64,000 bases of DNA from Actinomycetospora corticicola (GCF_013409505.1 NZ_JACCBN010000001.1:3038001-3102000), one strand, 5' to 3'; positions 6,779 through 15,547 are shown, counted from the first letter of the stretch. Numbers and translations are program-made. Notes: generated from the sequence alone by a model not told the origin.

Positions 6779-7687
6779 TCATGCCGCGTCCTGCAGGTCG
6801 ACCCCCGGGGGGCGTGCGGGCGGCCGGGAGCGCGCCGACTTCCGCGCGGGCCGCGGCTTGAGCTCCTCGGCGAGCCGGTTGGTCCACTTCGAGCCGGCCT
6901 TCACGTCGACCGCGAGGTAGACCTGCGTGGTCGCCAGCGACTCGTGGCCGAGCAGCTCCTTGACGTACATGACGTCCTTGGACAGCTCGAACATCCTCGT
7001 CGCGTACCGGTGGCGCAGCTTGTGCAGGCTGGCGCCGGCGCCGCAGTCGCGCAGGTGCCGGCAGCACATCAGGGAGACGTCCTTCGGGGTGAGGGCGCGG
7101 CGGGCGTGCCGCCGCCAGATCGCCCCGGGGCCCTCGACGTGGGCGACGAGCAGCGATCGGACATCGGCCGGCAGCGGCACGGTCCGGACCTTGCCGCCCT
7201 TCCCGTCGACGGTGAGGACCTCGTCGCCGATGGCGTCGCGGGTGAGCCGCGCGATCTCGCCGGCGCGCAGCCCGAGGTAGGCGGCGAGCACGAGCCAGGT
7301 CCGCAGCGGCCGGTCTGCGGTGTCCGGTGCGCACGCGATCGCGATCCGCAGCCGGTCCTCCGGAATCGGCGCAGCCCGGCCCTTCGGGACGCGCGGGGTG
7401 ACGAGCTCGATGCTCGGGTCGGTGTCGATGTGGCCCTCGCGGACGGCCCAGCGCAGGAACTGCTTGACGTGGCTGGTGTAGGCGCGCACCGAGGCGATGG
7501 CGAGGCGGGCGCGGAGCTCGTCCTGCCACAGCCACAGCTCCTCGTCGGTGGCGTCCGCGAGCCCGTTCGGCAGGTCGCGGTCGGCGCGGCGCAGGTTGAC
7601 TTCCCGGCAGCGCACCGTCTCGGCGCGTGCGTCCGTTCGGCGCAGGTGCAGTAGGTGCTGTCGGATCAACCGTTCACTGCTGCTCAC
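6779..7687 (-). CDS. Tyrosine site-specific integrase
   Basis: The 302-residue product has a SAM-like core-binding domain (about residues 35-90) and a catalytic domain with the tyrosine recombinase set: Arg141 in LGLRAGEI, Lys in GKGGK (163-166), H222-x-x-R225 in LHKLRHRYAT, His248 in LLGHES and the nucleophile Tyr257 in TTQVYL. GTG 7687 is chosen because AGGGGGAG precedes it; the longer frame adds an Arg-rich tail without a ribosome site. It would integrate and, with an Xis partner, excise the phage-like element that fills 1-7.7 kb. Confidence 0.9.
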   Translation of the reverse strand: MSSSERLIRQHLLHLRRTDARAETVRCREVNLRRADRDLPNGLADATDEELWLWQDELRARLAIASVRAYTSHVKQFLRWAVREGHIDTDPSIELVTPRVPKGRAAPIPEDRLRIAIACAPDTADRPLRTWLVLAAYLGLRAGEIARLTRDAIGDEVLTVDGKGGKVRTVPLPADVRSLLVAHVEGPGAIWRRHARRALTPKDVSLMCCRHLRDCGAGASLHKLRHRYATRMFELSKDVMYVKELLGHESLATTQVYLAVDVKAGSKWTNRLAEELKPRPARKSARSRPPARPPGVDLQDAA

Positions 7688-8007
7688 TGATCTCCCCCTC
7701 TTGCACGTCCTCCGAATGCCTGCGACACGGAGGGACGAACATCGTGCAATCGGACCACGCCTTGACGCACGGTGGTCACGCATGAACCATCCGTGAGCAC
7801 CAGTGACACAGTTGTCATTCGGCTATGTGTCGTGTCGATCACGCAGAGATCCGTTCCCGGACGGCCGTCGTTGCGCTCGCAACCACCTCGGACGGTGAGC
7901 GTCGGAAAACGGCACGTAGCGGGACGACGTCTGCGTAACCGGTCGAGAACCGGTGGGTACACCCATCCGGCGAGTGCGTCACGGAGACGGGCGGGTCGAG
8001 GGAGCGC
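7688..8007. other. Intergenic region at the probable right boundary of the element
   Basis: 320 bases without a convincing gene, between the integrase start and the end of the HIT gene. It contains the integrase upstream region and two AACCGGT direct copies (about 7937-7955). No tRNA or tmRNA end is visible, so the attachment core cannot be named from this window; it should lie in here if the integrase gene marks the element end. Confidence 0.4.
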
Positions 8008-8484
8008 TCACGCACCGGGGAGGGCCGCCCGGAGCCGGGCCGCCGTGGCGTCCAGCGCGGACCGCTCGACCGGACGCGCGGCGTCGAGGCGCAGCACGCT
8101 GCCGGGCATCCGGGGCAGGACGTGCAGGTGGACGTGGAGGACCTCCTGGCCCGACGTCACCCCGTCGGCGAGGAAGAGGTTGACCCCCTCGGCGAGCCCG
8201 GCACCCCGGGCGGCCGCGGCGACCCGGCGCCCGAGCTCCCACATCGCCGCGCCCTCCTCGGGGGTGAGCCCCGCGAGGTCGACCACGTGCCGGCGCGGGA
8301 CGACCAGCGTGTGGCCCTCGACCGCCGGGGCGAGGTCGAGGAACGCGACCGGCCCCTTCCCGTCGTCGAGAACCGTGCTGCTCTCCGCGCGCCCGGCGAG
8401 GATCGCGCAGAAGACGCACTCCCCGCCCACCTCGGGCGGCAGCACCTGCCGCCTCGGGGTGCGGCGGATGGGCGGGAGGCGCAT
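8008..8484 (-). CDS. HIT family (histidine triad) nucleotide hydrolase
   Basis: The 158-residue product has the HIT signature HVHLHVLPR (residues 117-125) with the catalytic His triad, and an N-terminal C-x2-C (Cys23, Cys26) that in many members binds zinc with later His. The family hydrolyses AMP conjugates such as adenosine phosphoramidates. ATG 8484 is preferred over 8514 since the extra ten residues (Asp/His-rich) read into a palindrome. It is the first host-type gene beyond the integrase. Confidence 0.85.
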   Translation of the reverse strand: MRLPPIRRTPRRQVLPPEVGGECVFCAILAGRAESSTVLDDGKGPVAFLDLAPAVEGHTLVVPRRHVVDLAGLTPEEGAAMWELGRRVAAAARGAGLAEGVNLFLADGVTSGQEVLHVHLHVLPRMPGSVLRLDAARPVERSALDATAARLRAALPGA

Positions 8485-8500
8485 CAGGTGGGCCTCGTCA

Positions 8501-8563
8501 TGATCATCGAGCACCCTCGGTGGTCCGCGGCGGCCGCGTGCGGTCGGGAGTACTCGATGATCA
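8501..8563. repeat. 63-bp palindromic repeat, family A, copy 1
   Basis: Arms TGATCATCGAGCA (8501-8513) and TACTCGATGATCA (8551-8563) pair with one mismatch around a 37-base middle. The first 22 bases match, with one difference, the minus-strand start of a second 63-bp element at 34298-34360. It follows the nucS stop by three bases, so it may also end nucS transcripts. Confidence 0.75.
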
Positions 8564-8566
8564 TGG

Positions 8567-9244
8567 TCAGAAGAGCCGGAACTCGTCGGACTCGATGCCG
8601 CGCAGGGCGTCGTAGTCGAGCGTCACGCAGCGGATGCCGCGGTCGGTGGCGAGCACGCGGGCCTGCGGCTTGATCTGCTGGGCCGCGAAGATGCCCTGCA
8701 CCGGCGCGAGGAGCGGGTCGCGGTTCAGCAGCTCGAGGTAGCGGGTCAGCTGCTCGACGCCGTCGATCTCGCCGCGGCGCTTGATCTCGACCGCCACCGA
8801 CCCGCCGTCGTGGTCGCGGCAGAGGAGGTCGACCGGGCCGATGGCCGTCGGGAACTCGCGGCGGACCAGCGTCCACCCGTCACCGAGGGTGTGGACGTGC
8901 TCGGCGAGGAGCTCCTGCAGGTGGGCCTCGACGCCGTCCTTGACCAGGCCGGGATCGACACCGAGCTCGTGCGAGGAGTCGTGCTGGATCTCCTCGAGGG
9001 TGATCGTCAGCGTCTCGTCGGCCTTGTTGCGCACGGTCCAGATCGCGGCGGCGTCGTCGGCGCCGGGCTCCTCGGTGAGCCAGCAGGGCGGGCTCATCCA
9101 GTTCAGCGGCTTGTAGGCGCGGTCGTCGGCGTGGACGCTCACCGACCCGTCCGCCTTGACCAGCAGGAGCCGCAACGCACTGGGCAGGTGGGCGGTGAGG
9201 CGACCCGCGTAGTCGACCGTGCAGCGGGCGATGACGAGACGCAC
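8567..9244 (-). CDS. nucS: Endonuclease NucS (EndoMS), mismatch-specific
   Basis: The 225-residue product is full length for actinobacterial NucS, which cleaves both strands at G-T, G-G and T-T mismatches and replaces MutS/MutL. An N-terminal dimerisation domain (1-115) is followed by a RecB-like nuclease domain with D139 in GPVDLLCRD and the E153-x-K155 pair in VAVEIKRRG. The C-terminal FRLF resembles the beta-clamp binding tail of the family. GTG 9244 is chosen since the conserved MRLVIARC start begins there. It is divergent from the Nudix gene across 44 bases. A similar position near the atp region is known in mycobacteria. Confidence 0.92.
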   Translation of the reverse strand: MRLVIARCTVDYAGRLTAHLPSALRLLLVKADGSVSVHADDRAYKPLNWMSPPCWLTEEPGADDAAAIWTVRNKADETLTITLEEIQHDSSHELGVDPGLVKDGVEAHLQELLAEHVHTLGDGWTLVRREFPTAIGPVDLLCRDHDGGSVAVEIKRRGEIDGVEQLTRYLELLNRDPLLAPVQGIFAAQQIKPQARVLATDRGIRCVTLDYDALRGIESDEFRLF

Positions 9245-9288
9245 GGCCCCGAGCGTTCCAGACCCGCCGTCGTGGATCATCGGGGGGC

Positions 9289-9816
9289 GTGGAGACCACC
9301 GGCTCGCGCGAGATCTACGCCAACCCCTGGATGACGATCCGGGAGGACACGTTCGTCCGTCCCGACGGCGGGGCGGGCATCTACGGCGTCGTCGACAAGC
9401 CGCACTACGCGCTGGTCATCGCCCTCGACGGGCAGCGGATGATGCTGGTCGAGCAGTTCCGGTACCCCCTCGGGATGCGGCGCTGGGAGTTCCCGCAGGG
9501 CACCGCGCCCGACCGGGCCGAGATGGAACCCGCCGAGCTCGCGGCGCGGGAGCTGCGCGAGGAGACGGGTCTGACCGCCCGGACCTGGCACCCGCTGGGC
9601 CTGCTCGACGTCGCGCCGGGGCTGTCCTCGCAGCGCGGACGGGTCTTCCTCGCGACCGACCTCGACGCGGGCGAGCCCGACCGGGAGGACACCGAGGCCG
9701 ACATGCGCGCGGCCTGGGTGACCCGCGCCGAGTTCGAGGACCGGGTCCGGACCGGGGAGATCACGGACGCGCAGTCGATCGCCGCCTACGGGCTCCTGCT
9801 GTTGTCGGGCCGCTGA
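9289..9816 (+). CDS. Nudix hydrolase (ADP-ribose pyrophosphatase-like)
   Basis: The 175-residue product carries the Nudix box ending in RELREETGL (residues 87-95) with its upstream Gly (71). The WEFPQG start of the box and the length fit ADP-sugar pyrophosphatases, which cut ADP-ribose or similar NDP-X substrates in the cytosol. Start GTG 9289 with a G-rich ribosome site. Substrate unknown. It is divergent from nucS and followed by a repeat element. Confidence 0.85.
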   Translation: METTGSREIYANPWMTIREDTFVRPDGGAGIYGVVDKPHYALVIALDGQRMMLVEQFRYPLGMRRWEFPQGTAPDRAEMEPAELAARELREETGLTARTWHPLGLLDVAPGLSSQRGRVFLATDLDAGEPDREDTEADMRAAWVTRAEFEDRVRTGEITDAQSIAAYGLLLLSGR

Positions 9817-9831
9817 GCATCCTCCCCCTCA

Positions 9832-9876
9832 TGGCAGGAAAGCGTCGTTGCTGTCGTCCAGCGGCAGGAAAGCCGC
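9832..9876. repeat. Dispersed repeat, family B, copy 1 (45 bp)
   Basis: Begins TGGCAGGAAAGCGTCGT and ends with a second GGCAGGAAAGCC. The copy at 35088-35123 (opposite strand) is the same unit lacking nine bases; the copy at 63171-63225 repeats its first 20 bases as both arms of a perfect palindrome. It lies 15 bases after the Nudix stop. Confidence 0.75.
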
Positions 9877-9935
9877 ATCGTCGATGATCGGAATCGGTAC
9901 CGCGGGTCCCTGATCGGACGGGGAACACTAGGGGC

Positions 9936-10823
9936 ATGCCGCTCGTGCGTCTCGGTCCGCTGGCCGTGCCCACCCCGTCCGAGGCGCTCTCCTTCACCGC
10001 GGAGGTCGCCGCCGTGGGGGCGCGGTTGCCCGAGCAGGTCGGGGAGCTGCTCACCGAGGTGACCCGCCTCGTCGGGCGGCTGGACGGGATCGCCACGCGC
10101 GTCGACGGCCTCCTCGACCGCGCCGAGGGGATCGTCGGCGAGATCGAGGGCGTGATCGGCGAGGCGCGGACCATCACCTCCGGCGCGAACGAGGTCGTCG
10201 ACTCCGCCCGGCAGATCACGACGGGTGCGAGCGAGGTGGTCGACTCGGCGCGATCCATCACCTCCGGCGCCGAGGAGGTCGTCGGCTCGGCCCGCGAGAT
10301 CACCTCCGGCGCGAACGAGGTCGTCGACCAGGCCCGCACCATCACGACCGGCGCGAGCGAGGTGGTCGACTCCGCCCGCAGCATCACCTCCGGCGCCGAG
10401 GAGGTCGTCGGCTCGGCCCGCGAGATCACCTCCGGCGCCAACGACGTCGTCGACCAGGCCCGCACCATCACGACCGGCGCGAGCGAGGTGATGAGCTCGG
10501 CCGGGACCACCAGTCGCCACGCGCAGGAACTGCTCGACCTCTACCGCCCGATGCTGGAGAAGGCCGCGCCGTTGTCGCAGCGCTTCGTCGACGACCTGGC
10601 GCCCGAGGAGATCGACGCGGCGATCCAGCTGGTCGACGAGCTCCCCGCGCTCGCCCACCACATGTCCACCGACATCCTGCCGATCCTCGAGACGCTCGAC
10701 CGCGTCGGGCCGGACCTCAACGAGCTGCTCGAGGTGACGAAGGACCTCCGCAACGCCATCGACGGCATCCCCGGGTTCTCCTTCCTCAAGCGGCGCGGGG
10801 AGAACAAGGACGACGACGAGTAG
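9936..10823 (+). CDS. Protein with eight 14-residue tandem repeats
   Basis: The 295-residue product has no signal peptide. Residues 30-75 form a heptad-like helix; residues 77-188 are eight tandem 14-residue units of consensus AR-x-ITSGA-x-EVVDS; residues 190-280 are again helical, ending with FLKRRG and an acidic tail. The whole is probably a long coiled coil or helical rod, with Thr/Ser faces in the repeats. Units 2-4 and 5-7 are nearly identical, giving a 126-bp higher repeat. Similar non-repeat proteins in actinobacteria are sometimes misnamed as RuBisCO-like. Role unknown; a membrane- or DNA-associated scaffold is possible. Confidence 0.7.
   Translation: MPLVRLGPLAVPTPSEALSFTAEVAAVGARLPEQVGELLTEVTRLVGRLDGIATRVDGLLDRAEGIVGEIEGVIGEARTITSGANEVVDSARQITTGASEVVDSARSITSGAEEVVGSAREITSGANEVVDQARTITTGASEVVDSARSITSGAEEVVGSAREITSGANDVVDQARTITTGASEVMSSAGTTSRHAQELLDLYRPMLEKAAPLSQRFVDDLAPEEIDAAIQLVDELPALAHHMSTDILPILETLDRVGPDLNELLEVTKDLRNAIDGIPGFSFLKRRGENKDDDE
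10164..10499 (+). repeat. 42-bp coding tandem repeat, eight units
   Basis: Eight in-frame 42-bp units encode the 14-residue repeats. Two 126-bp blocks (10206-10331 and 10332-10457) are nearly identical, which points to recent block duplication. Confidence 0.85.
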
Positions 10824-10850
10824 CCCCGGGCGCAGCGGCTGACCCGTCGT

Positions 10851-10907
10851 CGAGACGTCACTCGTCGGGCCGTCAGGCACCCCACTGGCCCGACACGTGA
10901 CGTCTCG
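10851..10907. terminator. Long palindrome, 21-bp arms
   Basis: Arms 10851-10871 and 10887-10907 pair at 19 of 21 positions around a 15-base loop. It starts 28 bases after the stop of the repeat-protein gene, so it may be its terminator, and it is followed by a second palindrome. Confidence 0.7.
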
Positions 10908-10933
10908 GCCCCCGACCGGCTGTCATCCCGATA

Positions 10934-10992
10934 GCGAGCGGACCCTCAGCGGGCTCCGGGCACTCCGTCCGTCCCGCTGAGGGTCCGCTCGC
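10934..10992. terminator. Long perfect palindrome, 20-bp arms
   Basis: Arms 10934-10953 and 10973-10992 pair perfectly over 20 bases around a 19-base loop. It lies between two plus-strand genes. Stem length and lack of a T-run are unusual for a simple terminator; an extragenic palindromic repeat is the alternative. Confidence 0.75.
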
Positions 10993-11117
10993 GCGGAAGA
11001 TCCGCCGACGGAAGCTGCCCCGCGGAGTCGGCCGGCGGGAGGCCACAGGCCATGCCGTCGGGAACGAGTTCTGCGGAACGGCCACCACGACGACGGGTCG
11101 CCGGTCACGATCACGGC

Positions 11118-11711
11118 ATGCGCCGCCTGCTGCTCGTGCTCGCCGTCGCCCTCGTCGCCGCCGGCTGTTCCGGGGCCGCCCCGGCGCCGCCTCCGTTCCC
11201 GGCCGCGACGGCCGACCCCACCGACACGCGGGTGCTCACCCCCGGCCGCGGGCTCTTCACCGTCGAGGTCCCCGCCCGGTTCGTCGACGTGCCCGCCACC
11301 GCGCCGGAGGCCGCCGCCGTCCCGGCGCTCGCCGAGGCGCTGCAGCGGGGCGTCGGCGTCCTCGCGATCGACCGCCGCGAGGGCTACTCCCCCACCGCCG
11401 GCGGCTACTGCACGCTCGTGCAGGCGCAGGACCTCACCCAGCTCGCCGCCGAGGCACGCGAGGCGCTCCAGGGCACCGGGACGCCGGTCGGCGACGTCCA
11501 GTTCGGGGTGCTGCCCGCGGGTGGGCCGGCGAGTCCCCGGGTCACCGGGACCTACCGGACCGTCTCGTCCGGGCGCACCCTCACCGTCCAGCAGGTGTCC
11601 GGGCTCGCCGGGCCGGGCCGCGCGTGCATCGTCACGGCCTCGACCGACGACCCGCTCCGCGACGCCGCCTTCCTGACGACGGCCCGGGACACCTTCCGCA
11701 TGGCCGGCTAG
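11118..11711 (+). CDS. Probable lipoprotein of unknown function
   Basis: The 197-residue product has a lipoprotein signal ending at Cys17 (VAAGCSG) and a Pro/Ala-rich linker. The globular part (about residues 40-195) holds two Cys (in GGYCTLVQ and RACIVTA) that may pair. Pattern resembles small substrate- or PG-associated lipoproteins but no named family is recognised. ATG 11118 is chosen because the signal peptide begins there. Its end overlaps the convergent ecm gene by four bases. Confidence 0.65.
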   Translation: MRRLLLVLAVALVAAGCSGAAPAPPPFPAATADPTDTRVLTPGRGLFTVEVPARFVDVPATAPEAAAVPALAEALQRGVGVLAIDRREGYSPTAGGYCTLVQAQDLTQLAAEAREALQGTGTPVGDVQFGVLPAGGPASPRVTGTYRTVSSGRTLTVQQVSGLAGPGRACIVTASTDDPLRDAAFLTTARDTFRMAG

Positions 11712-13777
11712 GCCTGGGCCGCCTCCCGGTCCAACCCGTGCACCTCACGGATGACGTCCACGAACTCGCCCATGATCCCGGTCAGCGAGTACGTCTTCGG
11801 GGTCACCACGCGGTGCACCCCGAGGCGCTGCAGCTGCTCGGCGTCCTTCGGCGGGATGATGCCGCCGGCAACCACCGGGATGTCGGCCGCGTCCGCGCGG
11901 GCCAGCCCGTCGAGCACCGCCGGGATCACCTCGAGGTGGGAGCCGGAGAGGATCGACAGCCCGACCACGTGCACGTCCTCCTGCACCGCCGCCGCCACGA
12001 TCTCGGCCGGGGTGAGGCGGATGCCCTGGTAGATCACCTCGAAGCCGGCGTCCCGCGCGCGCACCGCGATCTGCTCGGCGCCGTTCGAGTGCCCGTCCAG
12101 GCCGGGCTTGCCCACGAGCATCCGCAGCGCGGCCACGCCGAGGTCGGCCGCCGTCTGCCGGACGCGCTCGCGCACCTGCTCGAGCTCGGTCGGCTCCCCG
12201 TCGGCGGTCTCCGAACCCGGCGCGCTCGATCCCGACGACGAGGCCGCGGTCACCCCGGTCGGGGCGCGGTAGGAGCCGTAGACCGAGCGCAGCGCCCCGG
12301 CCCACTCCCCCGTCGTCACGCCGACCTTCGCGCAGGCGAGCGTGGCGTCCATGAGGTTGTCGGTGCCGCCCGCGGCCGTGGTGAGATCGGCCAGCGCGGC
12401 CTGCACCGCCTCCTCGTCCCGGTCGGCGCGCCAGGCGGCGACGGCCTCGCGGGCCTGTGCCTCGACCTCCTTGTCGACGACGAAGATCGCGTCGGCGCCC
12501 TCGGCCTGCAGCGGGCTGGGCTCGGTGGAGGTGAACTTGTTGACCCCGACGACGGTGTCCTCGCCCGACTCCAGGCGCATCCGACGGGCCGCGAGCGAGC
12601 TGACGAGCTGGGACTTCATGTAGCCGGAGTCGACGGCCGCGACGGCGCCGCCCATCTCGGCGACCTTGGCGATCTCGGCGCGCGCACCCTCGATGATCGA
12701 CGCCGTCTTCGTCTCGATCACGTGGGAGCCGGCGAAGATGTCGTCGTAGTCGAGCAGGTCGGTCTCGTAGGCGAGCACCTGCTGCATGCGCAGCGCCCAC
12801 TGCTGGTCCCACGGACGCGGCAGGCCGAGGGCCTCGTTCCACGCAGGGAGCTGCACGGCGCGGGCGCGGGCGTCCTTCGACAGCGTCACGGCGAGCATCT
12901 CGAGGACGATGCGCTGGACGTTGTTCTCCGGCTGGGCCTCGGTGAGCCCGAGCGAGTTGACCTGCACGCCGTAGCGGAAGCGGCGCATCTTCTCGTCGGT
13001 GACGCCGTAGCGCTCCCGGCACAGCTCGTCCCACAGCTGCGCGAACGCCCGGAGCTTGCAGATCTCCTCGATGACGTGGAGACCCGCGTTGACGAAGAAC
13101 GAGATGCGGCCGACGACCTTGCCGAAGTCCGCCTCGGGCACCTGACCCGAGTCGCGCACCGCGTCGAGCACCGCGATCGCGGTGGAGATCGTGTAGGCGA
13201 CCTCCTGCGTCGGCGTCGCCCCGGCCTCCTGCAGGTGGTAGCTGCAGATGTTGATCGGGTTCCACTTCGGGACGTTCGACACCGTCCACGCGATCATGTC
13301 GGTGATCAGCCGGACGCTCGGCGCGGGCGGGAACGCGTAGGTCCCGCGCGAGAGGTACTCCTTGACGATGTCGTTCTGGGTGGTGCCGGCGAGCTTCGCG
13401 CGCTCGGCCTCCGGGTCCCGACCGTCCGCGACCGCCTGCTCGTCGGCCACCGAGACGTAGAGCGCGAGCAGCCACATCGCCGTCGCGTTGATCGTCATCG
13501 AGGTGTTCGCCTCGTGCAGCGGGATGCGGTCGAACAGCGCCCGCATGTCCCCGATGTGCGACACGGGGACGCCGACCTTGCCGACCTCGCCGCGCGCGAG
13601 CTCGTCGTCGGGGTCGTACCCGGTCTGCGTCGGCAGGTCGAAGGCGACCGACAGCCCCGTCTGCCCCTTGGACAGGTTCCGGCGGTACAGCTCGTTCGAG
13701 GCCTTCGCGGACGAGTGCCCGGCGTAGGTCCGCATGACCCACGGGCGGTCACGCGAGTCGTCGGTCGGGTACGGCAT
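11708..13777 (-). CDS. ecm: Ethylmalonyl-CoA mutase (MeaA/Ecm), B12-dependent
   Basis: The 689-residue product has a mutase TIM-barrel domain (about 15-520) beginning with the MeaA-type DRPWVMRTYAGHSSA and a C-terminal cobalamin-binding domain with the D-x-H-x2-G motif (DGHSNG, 561-566) and later SILSGSH and AGGIIP segments. Both halves in one chain and the start sequence are those of Streptomyces MeaA, which converts (2R)-ethylmalonyl-CoA to methylsuccinyl-CoA in the ethylmalonyl-CoA pathway. Methylmalonyl- or isobutyryl-CoA mutase is less likely. ATG 13777 follows GGAGG. Crotonyl-CoA carboxylase is not in the window; the adenosyltransferase at 15548 could supply its cofactor. Confidence 0.88.
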   Translation of the reverse strand: MPYPTDDSRDRPWVMRTYAGHSSAKASNELYRRNLSKGQTGLSVAFDLPTQTGYDPDDELARGEVGKVGVPVSHIGDMRALFDRIPLHEANTSMTINATAMWLLALYVSVADEQAVADGRDPEAERAKLAGTTQNDIVKEYLSRGTYAFPPAPSVRLITDMIAWTVSNVPKWNPINICSYHLQEAGATPTQEVAYTISTAIAVLDAVRDSGQVPEADFGKVVGRISFFVNAGLHVIEEICKLRAFAQLWDELCRERYGVTDEKMRRFRYGVQVNSLGLTEAQPENNVQRIVLEMLAVTLSKDARARAVQLPAWNEALGLPRPWDQQWALRMQQVLAYETDLLDYDDIFAGSHVIETKTASIIEGARAEIAKVAEMGGAVAAVDSGYMKSQLVSSLAARRMRLESGEDTVVGVNKFTSTEPSPLQAEGADAIFVVDKEVEAQAREAVAAWRADRDEEAVQAALADLTTAAGGTDNLMDATLACAKVGVTTGEWAGALRSVYGSYRAPTGVTAASSSGSSAPGSETADGEPTELEQVRERVRQTAADLGVAALRMLVGKPGLDGHSNGAEQIAVRARDAGFEVIYQGIRLTPAEIVAAAVQEDVHVVGLSILSGSHLEVIPAVLDGLARADAADIPVVAGGIIPPKDAEQLQRLGVHRVVTPKTYSLTGIMGEFVDVIREVHGLDREAAQA

Positions 13778-13876
13778 CAGTGAACCTCCGAGCAGGGACC
13801 GGACCCACGGAGGTTACCGGCGGGTCGTGTCGACGCTGCACATGCTGCTTTTCACAGGATCGGTCACGATGGACGT

Positions 13877-14170
13877 GTGGTCGGTTCCATCGGCGAGATC
13901 CTGACGGCCTTCGCCGCCGTCATCCTGCTGGCGGGCTTCCTGCGCTACACCTTCGGCTCGGGACCGAAGGGCGCCCTGCCCAGCGAGGGTGGCGACGTCG
14001 GGCTGCTCGAGACGGTCGCCACCGTCCCGACCCGTGAGGCCGCCGAGGTGCTCGCCGCCCGCCTCGCCCGCGAGAAGGTCCGCGCGACGATCGCGCACGG
14101 CTCCCGGGGCTGGGACCTGCTGGTCTTCCCCGGCGACGCCGACGACGCCCGGGTGGTGCTGCGCATGTGA
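13877..14170 (+). CDS. Membrane-anchored DUF2007-like small protein
   Basis: The 97-residue product has one hydrophobic segment (residues 5-23) and a small alpha-beta domain with VATVPTREAAEVLAARLAREKVRATI then WDLLVFPGDADDARVVL, the ferredoxin-like pattern of putative signal-transducing DUF2007 proteins. The GTG start at 13877 is six bases after a CACGAT element, suggesting a leaderless or short-leader mRNA. It is divergent from ecm. Its stop lies inside the terminator shared with murA. Confidence 0.6.
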   Translation: MVGSIGEILTAFAAVILLAGFLRYTFGSGPKGALPSEGGDVGLLETVATVPTREAAEVLAARLAREKVRATIAHGSRGWDLLVFPGDADDARVVLRM

Positions 14171-14206
14171 GCAGAAGAGGTCGTCATAGCGACTTTTTCT
14201 GCTCAC
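14167..14206. terminator. Bidirectional hairpin terminator
   Basis: Arms GTGAGCAGAA (14167-14176) and TTCTGCTCAC (14197-14206) are perfect, and the inner bases extend the stem imperfectly to 16 bp. The right arm follows a TTTTT run. It sits between convergent genes ending at 14170 and 14214. Confidence 0.75.
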
Positions 14207-14213
14207 CAGCGCG

Positions 14214-15488
14214 TCAGCGCACAGGCGGCGCGTTCACCCGCTCCACGTCGCCGCCGAGGGCCCGGAGGTTCTCGACGAACAGCGGATAGCCGCGGTCGAT
14301 GTGCGAGACGTCCCAGACCTCGGTCTCGCCGTCGGCGAGCAGCCCCGCGAGGACGAGGCCCGCTCCCGCCCGGATGTCGGAGGCCCACACCGGGGCGCTG
14401 GAGAGCCGCGCCACGCCGCGGACCACCGCGTGGTGGCCGTCGGTCCGTGCGTCCGCGCCGAGCCGCACCATCTCCTCGACGAAGCGGAACCGCCCCTCGA
14501 AGATGTTCTCGGTGATCATCGAGGTGCCCTCGGACACCGCGGACAGGGCGATCGCCATCGGCTGCAGGTCGGTCGCGAACCCCGGATAGGGCAGCGTCAC
14601 CCAGTCCACCGACCGGGGACGGCCGTGGCCCGTGATCCGGAAGCCCTCCGGCACGAGCTCCGTCGTGGCGCCCGCCTGGGACAGCTTGTCCAGCACGAGG
14701 TCGAGGTGGTGCGGGTCGACGCCGCGCACGGTCACGTCGCCGCCGGTCATCACGGCCGCGAACGCCCACGTCGCGCCGACGATGCGGTCGCCGATGACGC
14801 GGTGGGTGGTGGGGGTGAGCTCGGCGCCGCCCTGCACGGTCAGCGTCGAGGTCCCGCCGCCGGAGATCTTCGCGCCCATCTCCTGCAGCATCCGGACCAG
14901 GTCGACGATCTCCGGCTCGCGCGCGGCGTTGTCGATCACGGTGGTGCCCTCGGCGAAGACGGCCGCCATGAGGATGTTCTCGGTCGCCCCCACCGACGGG
15001 AAGTCGAGCCAGATCTGCGCCCCGCGCAGCCCCTCGCCGCCGGACTCCGCGATCACGCAGCCGTGCGAGATCTCCGACCGGGCGCCGAGCAGCCGCAGGC
15101 CCGCCTGGTGCATGTCCAGCGGCCGGGAGCCGATCGCGTCGCCCCCGGGGAGCGGGACCACGGCGCGGCGGCAGCGGGCCACGAGCGGGCCCAGCACGCA
15201 CACCGAGGCCCGCAGGCGGGACACCGACCGGTAGTCGGCCTCGGAGGTGAGCTCGGCGGGCACGTCGATCACCACGACGTCCCCGTCGACCGCGACCTCG
15301 CAGCCGAGGCTGCGCAGCACGTCGCCCATCAGCGGGACGTCGAGGATCTGCGGACAGTTCGTGATCGTCGTCCGGCCCTCGGCGAGCAACGCCGCGGCCA
15401 TCAGCTTGAGCACGCTGTTCTTGGCGCCGACGACGTCCACCGTTCCCGAGAGGGAGTCGGCCGGTCGCACGACGAAGTGCTCGTTCAC
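14214..15488 (-). CDS. murA: UDP-N-acetylglucosamine 1-carboxyvinyltransferase
   Basis: The 424-residue product is full-length MurA, which adds enolpyruvate from PEP to UDP-GlcNAc in the first committed step of peptidoglycan synthesis. It has the start [10 protein letters not shown] with the conserved Lys-Asn, the mobile loop PGG-x-AIG at 114-120 and the inverted alpha-beta barrel repeats. In the loop, residue 117 is Asp where most bacteria have the Cys that fosfomycin alkylates; mycobacterial MurA has the same Asp117 and is insensitive. ATG 15488. It is convergent with the DUF2007-like gene and divergent from the adenosyltransferase, as in mycobacteria. Confidence 0.95.
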   Translation of the reverse strand: MNEHFVVRPADSLSGTVDVVGAKNSVLKLMAAALLAEGRTTITNCPQILDVPLMGDVLRSLGCEVAVDGDVVVIDVPAELTSEADYRSVSRLRASVCVLGPLVARCRRAVVPLPGGDAIGSRPLDMHQAGLRLLGARSEISHGCVIAESGGEGLRGAQIWLDFPSVGATENILMAAVFAEGTTVIDNAAREPEIVDLVRMLQEMGAKISGGGTSTLTVQGGAELTPTTHRVIGDRIVGATWAFAAVMTGGDVTVRGVDPHHLDLVLDKLSQAGATTELVPEGFRITGHGRPRSVDWVTLPYPGFATDLQPMAIALSAVSEGTSMITENIFEGRFRFVEEMVRLGADARTDGHHAVVRGVARLSSAPVWASDIRAGAGLVLAGLLADGETEVWDVSHIDRGYPLFVENLRALGGDVERVNAPPVR

Positions 15489-15534
15489 GTCCGGCGACGC
15501 TACCGGCCGCCCCGATCCGCAGCCGATACGCCCC

Positions 15535-15540
15535 TAGACT
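15535..15540 (+). promoter_or_regulatory. Likely -10 box of a leaderless promoter
   Basis: TAGACT ends seven bases before the ATG at 15548, the spacing of a transcript that starts at or next to the start codon. No clear -35. Confidence 0.45.
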
Positions 15541-15547
15541 GCCGGGC

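Noticed and set aside
1-7687. Complete prophage
   Set aside because: Only one end is in the window; no capsid, portal, terminase or tail genes are visible, so completeness cannot be judged.
10164-10499. CRISPR-like array
   Set aside because: The 42-bp units are contiguous, in frame and coding; there are no spacers and no cas genes.
11624-13783. A plus-strand open frame of over 700 codons opposite ecm
   Set aside because: Antisense shadow of a complete mutase gene.
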